Positions 14,102 through 15,353 of a stretch of 15,353 bases of DNA are shown here, in pieces (the first letter of the stretch is position 1; each line of letters starts with the position of its first letter). The notes beneath the pieces were generated by a model. The model was not told the origin of the DNA and ran no database searches. It saw only the letters and a program-made list of their open reading frames with translations. Where the stretch lies: positions 1 to 15,353 of the forward strand of contig LJTS01000017.1 in assembly GCA_001304425.1 (NCBI GenBank), in the 5' to 3' direction. The stretch comes from Betaproteobacteria bacterium SG8_40 (GTDB taxonomy: Bacteria; Pseudomonadota; Gammaproteobacteria; Burkholderiales; Eutrophovitaceae). A program made the translations under genes and the position numbers.

Positions 14102-14653
14102 ATGGCAGCGACCGATTCCGATGAGACATTGATGATTGCGTACAGCAACGGCGATGCTGCCGCGTTTGCGCAACTATACGAGCGCCATCGCTCCGCTTTG
14201 TACCGGTTCATCCGTCGCCAGTGTGCTGCCGCGGTCGCCGATGAGCTGTTCCAGGATGTCTGGACCAGGCTGATCGTAGCGCGGCGCCGCTATCAGCCGA
14301 GTGCGAAGTTCACCACCTATCTGTATCAGGTGGCGCGTAATCGCCTGATAGACCACTACCGCGCGGGCGGGCGCAACCTTGAGGATGCGCCGGGCGACGA
14401 TCCGCCGGAGGCCCCGGCGGCCGGAGCCCTGCAGCCGGAAAACGCCGCCGACACGCGCCAGCAAGCGAGCCGGTTGCTGGCGTTGATTGAAGCGCTGCCG
14501 GCTTCCCAGCGTGAGGCTTTTCTGTTGCGGGAAGAGGCAGGATTGACGCTGGAGGAGATCGGTGAGGTTACCGGTGTCGGCCGCGAAACGGTGAAGAGCC
14601 GATTGCGGTACGCGTTGGGCAGCCTGCGCAACGGCATGAAGGAGTGGCTGTGA
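14102..14653 (+). CDS. ECF-type RNA polymerase sigma factor
   Basis: The 183-residue product has the two-domain ECF layout. Region 2 runs from about residue 20 to 90 (AFAQLYERHRSALYRFIRRQ, DELFQDVWTRLI, FTTYLYQVARNRLIDHYR). Region 4 runs from about 132 (LPASQREAFLLREEAGLTLEEIGEVTGVGRETVKSRLRYALGSLR), with the helix-turn-helix near 147-170. An acidic, Pro/Ala-rich linker joins them. Sigma factors of this class direct RNA polymerase to a small regulon and are usually held by an anti-sigma factor encoded next to them. ATG 14102 is chosen because family alignment starts here and AGG lies just upstream. An upstream start at 14003 would add 33 residues spanning the direct repeats. The next gene encodes a membrane protein and is the likely partner. 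The regulon cannot be inferred. Confidence 0.88.
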   Translation: MAATDSDETLMIAYSNGDAAAFAQLYERHRSALYRFIRRQCAAAVADELFQDVWTRLIVARRRYQPSAKFTTYLYQVARNRLIDHYRAGGRNLEDAPGDDPPEAPAAGALQPENAADTRQQASRLLALIEALPASQREAFLLREEAGLTLEEIGEVTGVGRETVKSRLRYALGSLRNGMKEWL

Positions 14654-14711
14654 AGAGCGCGCGCGAGCTTGAGGGGTTGGTCAAACGCGCATGCGCCATC
14701 GGGAGAATGCT

Positions 14712-15353
14712 GTGAGCGAACATCCGCGCGACGACGAAGATCTGCAGTCATTTCTGGACGGCGACTCAGCGCTGTCGCGCCGCTACAAGGACGCCAGTGA
14801 CGAGCAGCCGCCGGCAAAGGTGGATGCAGCCATCCTGGCTGCGTCAGAGTGGGCTGTCGGCGCCGGGCCTGGGCGAGGCGGACAGCGTTCCGCGCCGGAA
14901 CGCCCTGGCGGCGCGGTTCGGGGCGGTTCGAAGTGGTGGGACAAGCTGTTTTCGCGATGGAGCGTGCCACTTGCAACGGCAGCGGTCGTGGTGGTTGCTG
15001 CAACGCTTACCCTGATGATCGAACGCGACCCTGAACTCGAGCGTATTGAACGCGATTACGATTCCGTTGCCTTGAATGCGCCGGACAAGCGTGCGGAAGA
15101 AGCAGAGCAAACACAAACAATGGCGGGGCAGAGCGATGCAGACCAGCCGGCGCCAGCGGCTTCTTCGCGGCCGGCATCTGCAATTGTGAAGTCGGAAGCC
15201 GCGGGGGCGGAGAACGACAGCAAGCCGGCACGATCGACCGCACCCGAACGTCTGGCGTTTCGGCCCGTGCAGGAGGATGACGCCGTTGCCGCCGCGAATG
15301 CCGTGGCCAGAAAGCAGGCGGCAGACCGTAAGGAAGCGGCCGGCGCCACGGGG
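14712..15353 (+). CDS. Predicted single-pass membrane protein, probable anti-sigma partner (partial, 3' end outside window)
   Basis: A frame open from GTG 14712 to the window edge gives at least 214 residues. GGGAG (14701-14705) lies 6 bases before the GTG. ATG 14691 is in frame but lacks such a site. The cytosolic N-terminus contains DLQSFLDGDSALSRRY and PPAKVDAAILAAS (about 10-45), a pattern I recall from membrane proteins encoded beside sigma factors. Then follow a Gly/Arg-rich linker, one transmembrane segment at about 84-103 (WSVPLATAAVVVVAATLTLMI), and a long Ala/Glu/Lys/Pro-rich periplasmic part. There is no cysteine in the visible chain, so it is not a zinc-binding (HxxxCxxC) anti-sigma factor. 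The start lies 58 bases after the sigma-factor stop. The anti-sigma role is inferred from position and topology; the missing C-terminus could hold a sensor domain. Confidence 0.75.
   Translation, partial: MSEHPRDDEDLQSFLDGDSALSRRYKDASDEQPPAKVDAAILAASEWAVGAGPGRGGQRSAPERPGGAVRGGSKWWDKLFSRWSVPLATAAVVVVAATLTLMIERDPELERIERDYDSVALNAPDKRAEEAEQTQTMAGQSDADQPAPAASSRPASAIVKSEAAGAENDSKPARSTAPERLAFRPVQEDDAVAAANAVARKQAADRKEAAGATG

Noticed and set aside
14650..14715. Short frame starting at a GTG that overlaps the sigma-factor stop (GTGA), as a leader peptide or the anti-sigma start
   Set aside because: It ends after about 21 codons and is out of frame with the membrane protein. The GTG at 14712 has its own GGGAG at ideal spacing.
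1..15353. Mobile element, CRISPR array, tRNA or rRNA genes
   Set aside because: I saw no transposase or integrase motifs, no regularly spaced repeats, no cloverleaf-like sequences and no rRNA-like blocks.

Overview
The window is GC-rich, densely coded chromosomal DNA, and its gene content suggests a proteobacterium, most likely a betaproteobacterium. The clues are the 3' part of an HrpA helicase gene, a TfpX/TfpZ-type pilin accessory protein, the two-subunit proteobacterial form of indolepyruvate:ferredoxin oxidoreductase, a YceI protein, and a pxpB-pxpC-pxpA order like that of Escherichia coli. No rRNA, tRNA, CRISPR array, insertion sequence, phage gene or plasmid gene was seen. No stretch over 300 bases lacks a gene; the longest gaps are about 155 bases.

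Layout. 1-1661: 3' part of hrpA. 1818-2591: type IV pilin accessory protein without a pilin neighbour. 2701-6439: an iorA-iorB pair for CoA-dependent oxidative decarboxylation of aryl-pyruvates. 6511-7163 (minus): a two-gene cassette of a secreted six-cysteine protein and a 68-residue protein joined by an ATGA overlap. 7204-10633: a possible single transcription unit, with a good sigma-70 promoter, a CBS-domain protein, a small cysteine-rich lipoprotein, the 5-oxoprolinase genes pxpB, pxpC and pxpA, and a clear intrinsic terminator. 10690-11481: a probable outer-membrane beta-barrel. 11637-12236 (minus): a YceI-family periplasmic protein. 12394-13152: a CinA N-terminal-domain (MoCF) protein. 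13249-13980: a secreted conserved protein of unknown function. 14102-15353: an ECF-type sigma factor and a single-pass membrane protein, probably its regulator, which runs off the window.

How the genes fit together. The best supported modules are catabolic. IorAB would turn transaminated Trp/Phe/Tyr (2-oxo acids) into aryl-acetyl-CoA and reduced ferredoxin. PxpABC would recycle 5-oxoproline to glutamate using ATP. Much of the rest concerns the envelope: a secreted cassette, a lipoprotein, an outer-membrane barrel, YceI, a secreted unknown protein, and a sigma factor with a membrane partner that may sense envelope state. I see no single dramatic new system. The least explained parts are the minus-strand two-gene cassette, the cysteine-free membrane partner of the sigma factor with a 16-bp-period direct repeat upstream, and a promoter-like -10 box lying directly before the pxp terminator.
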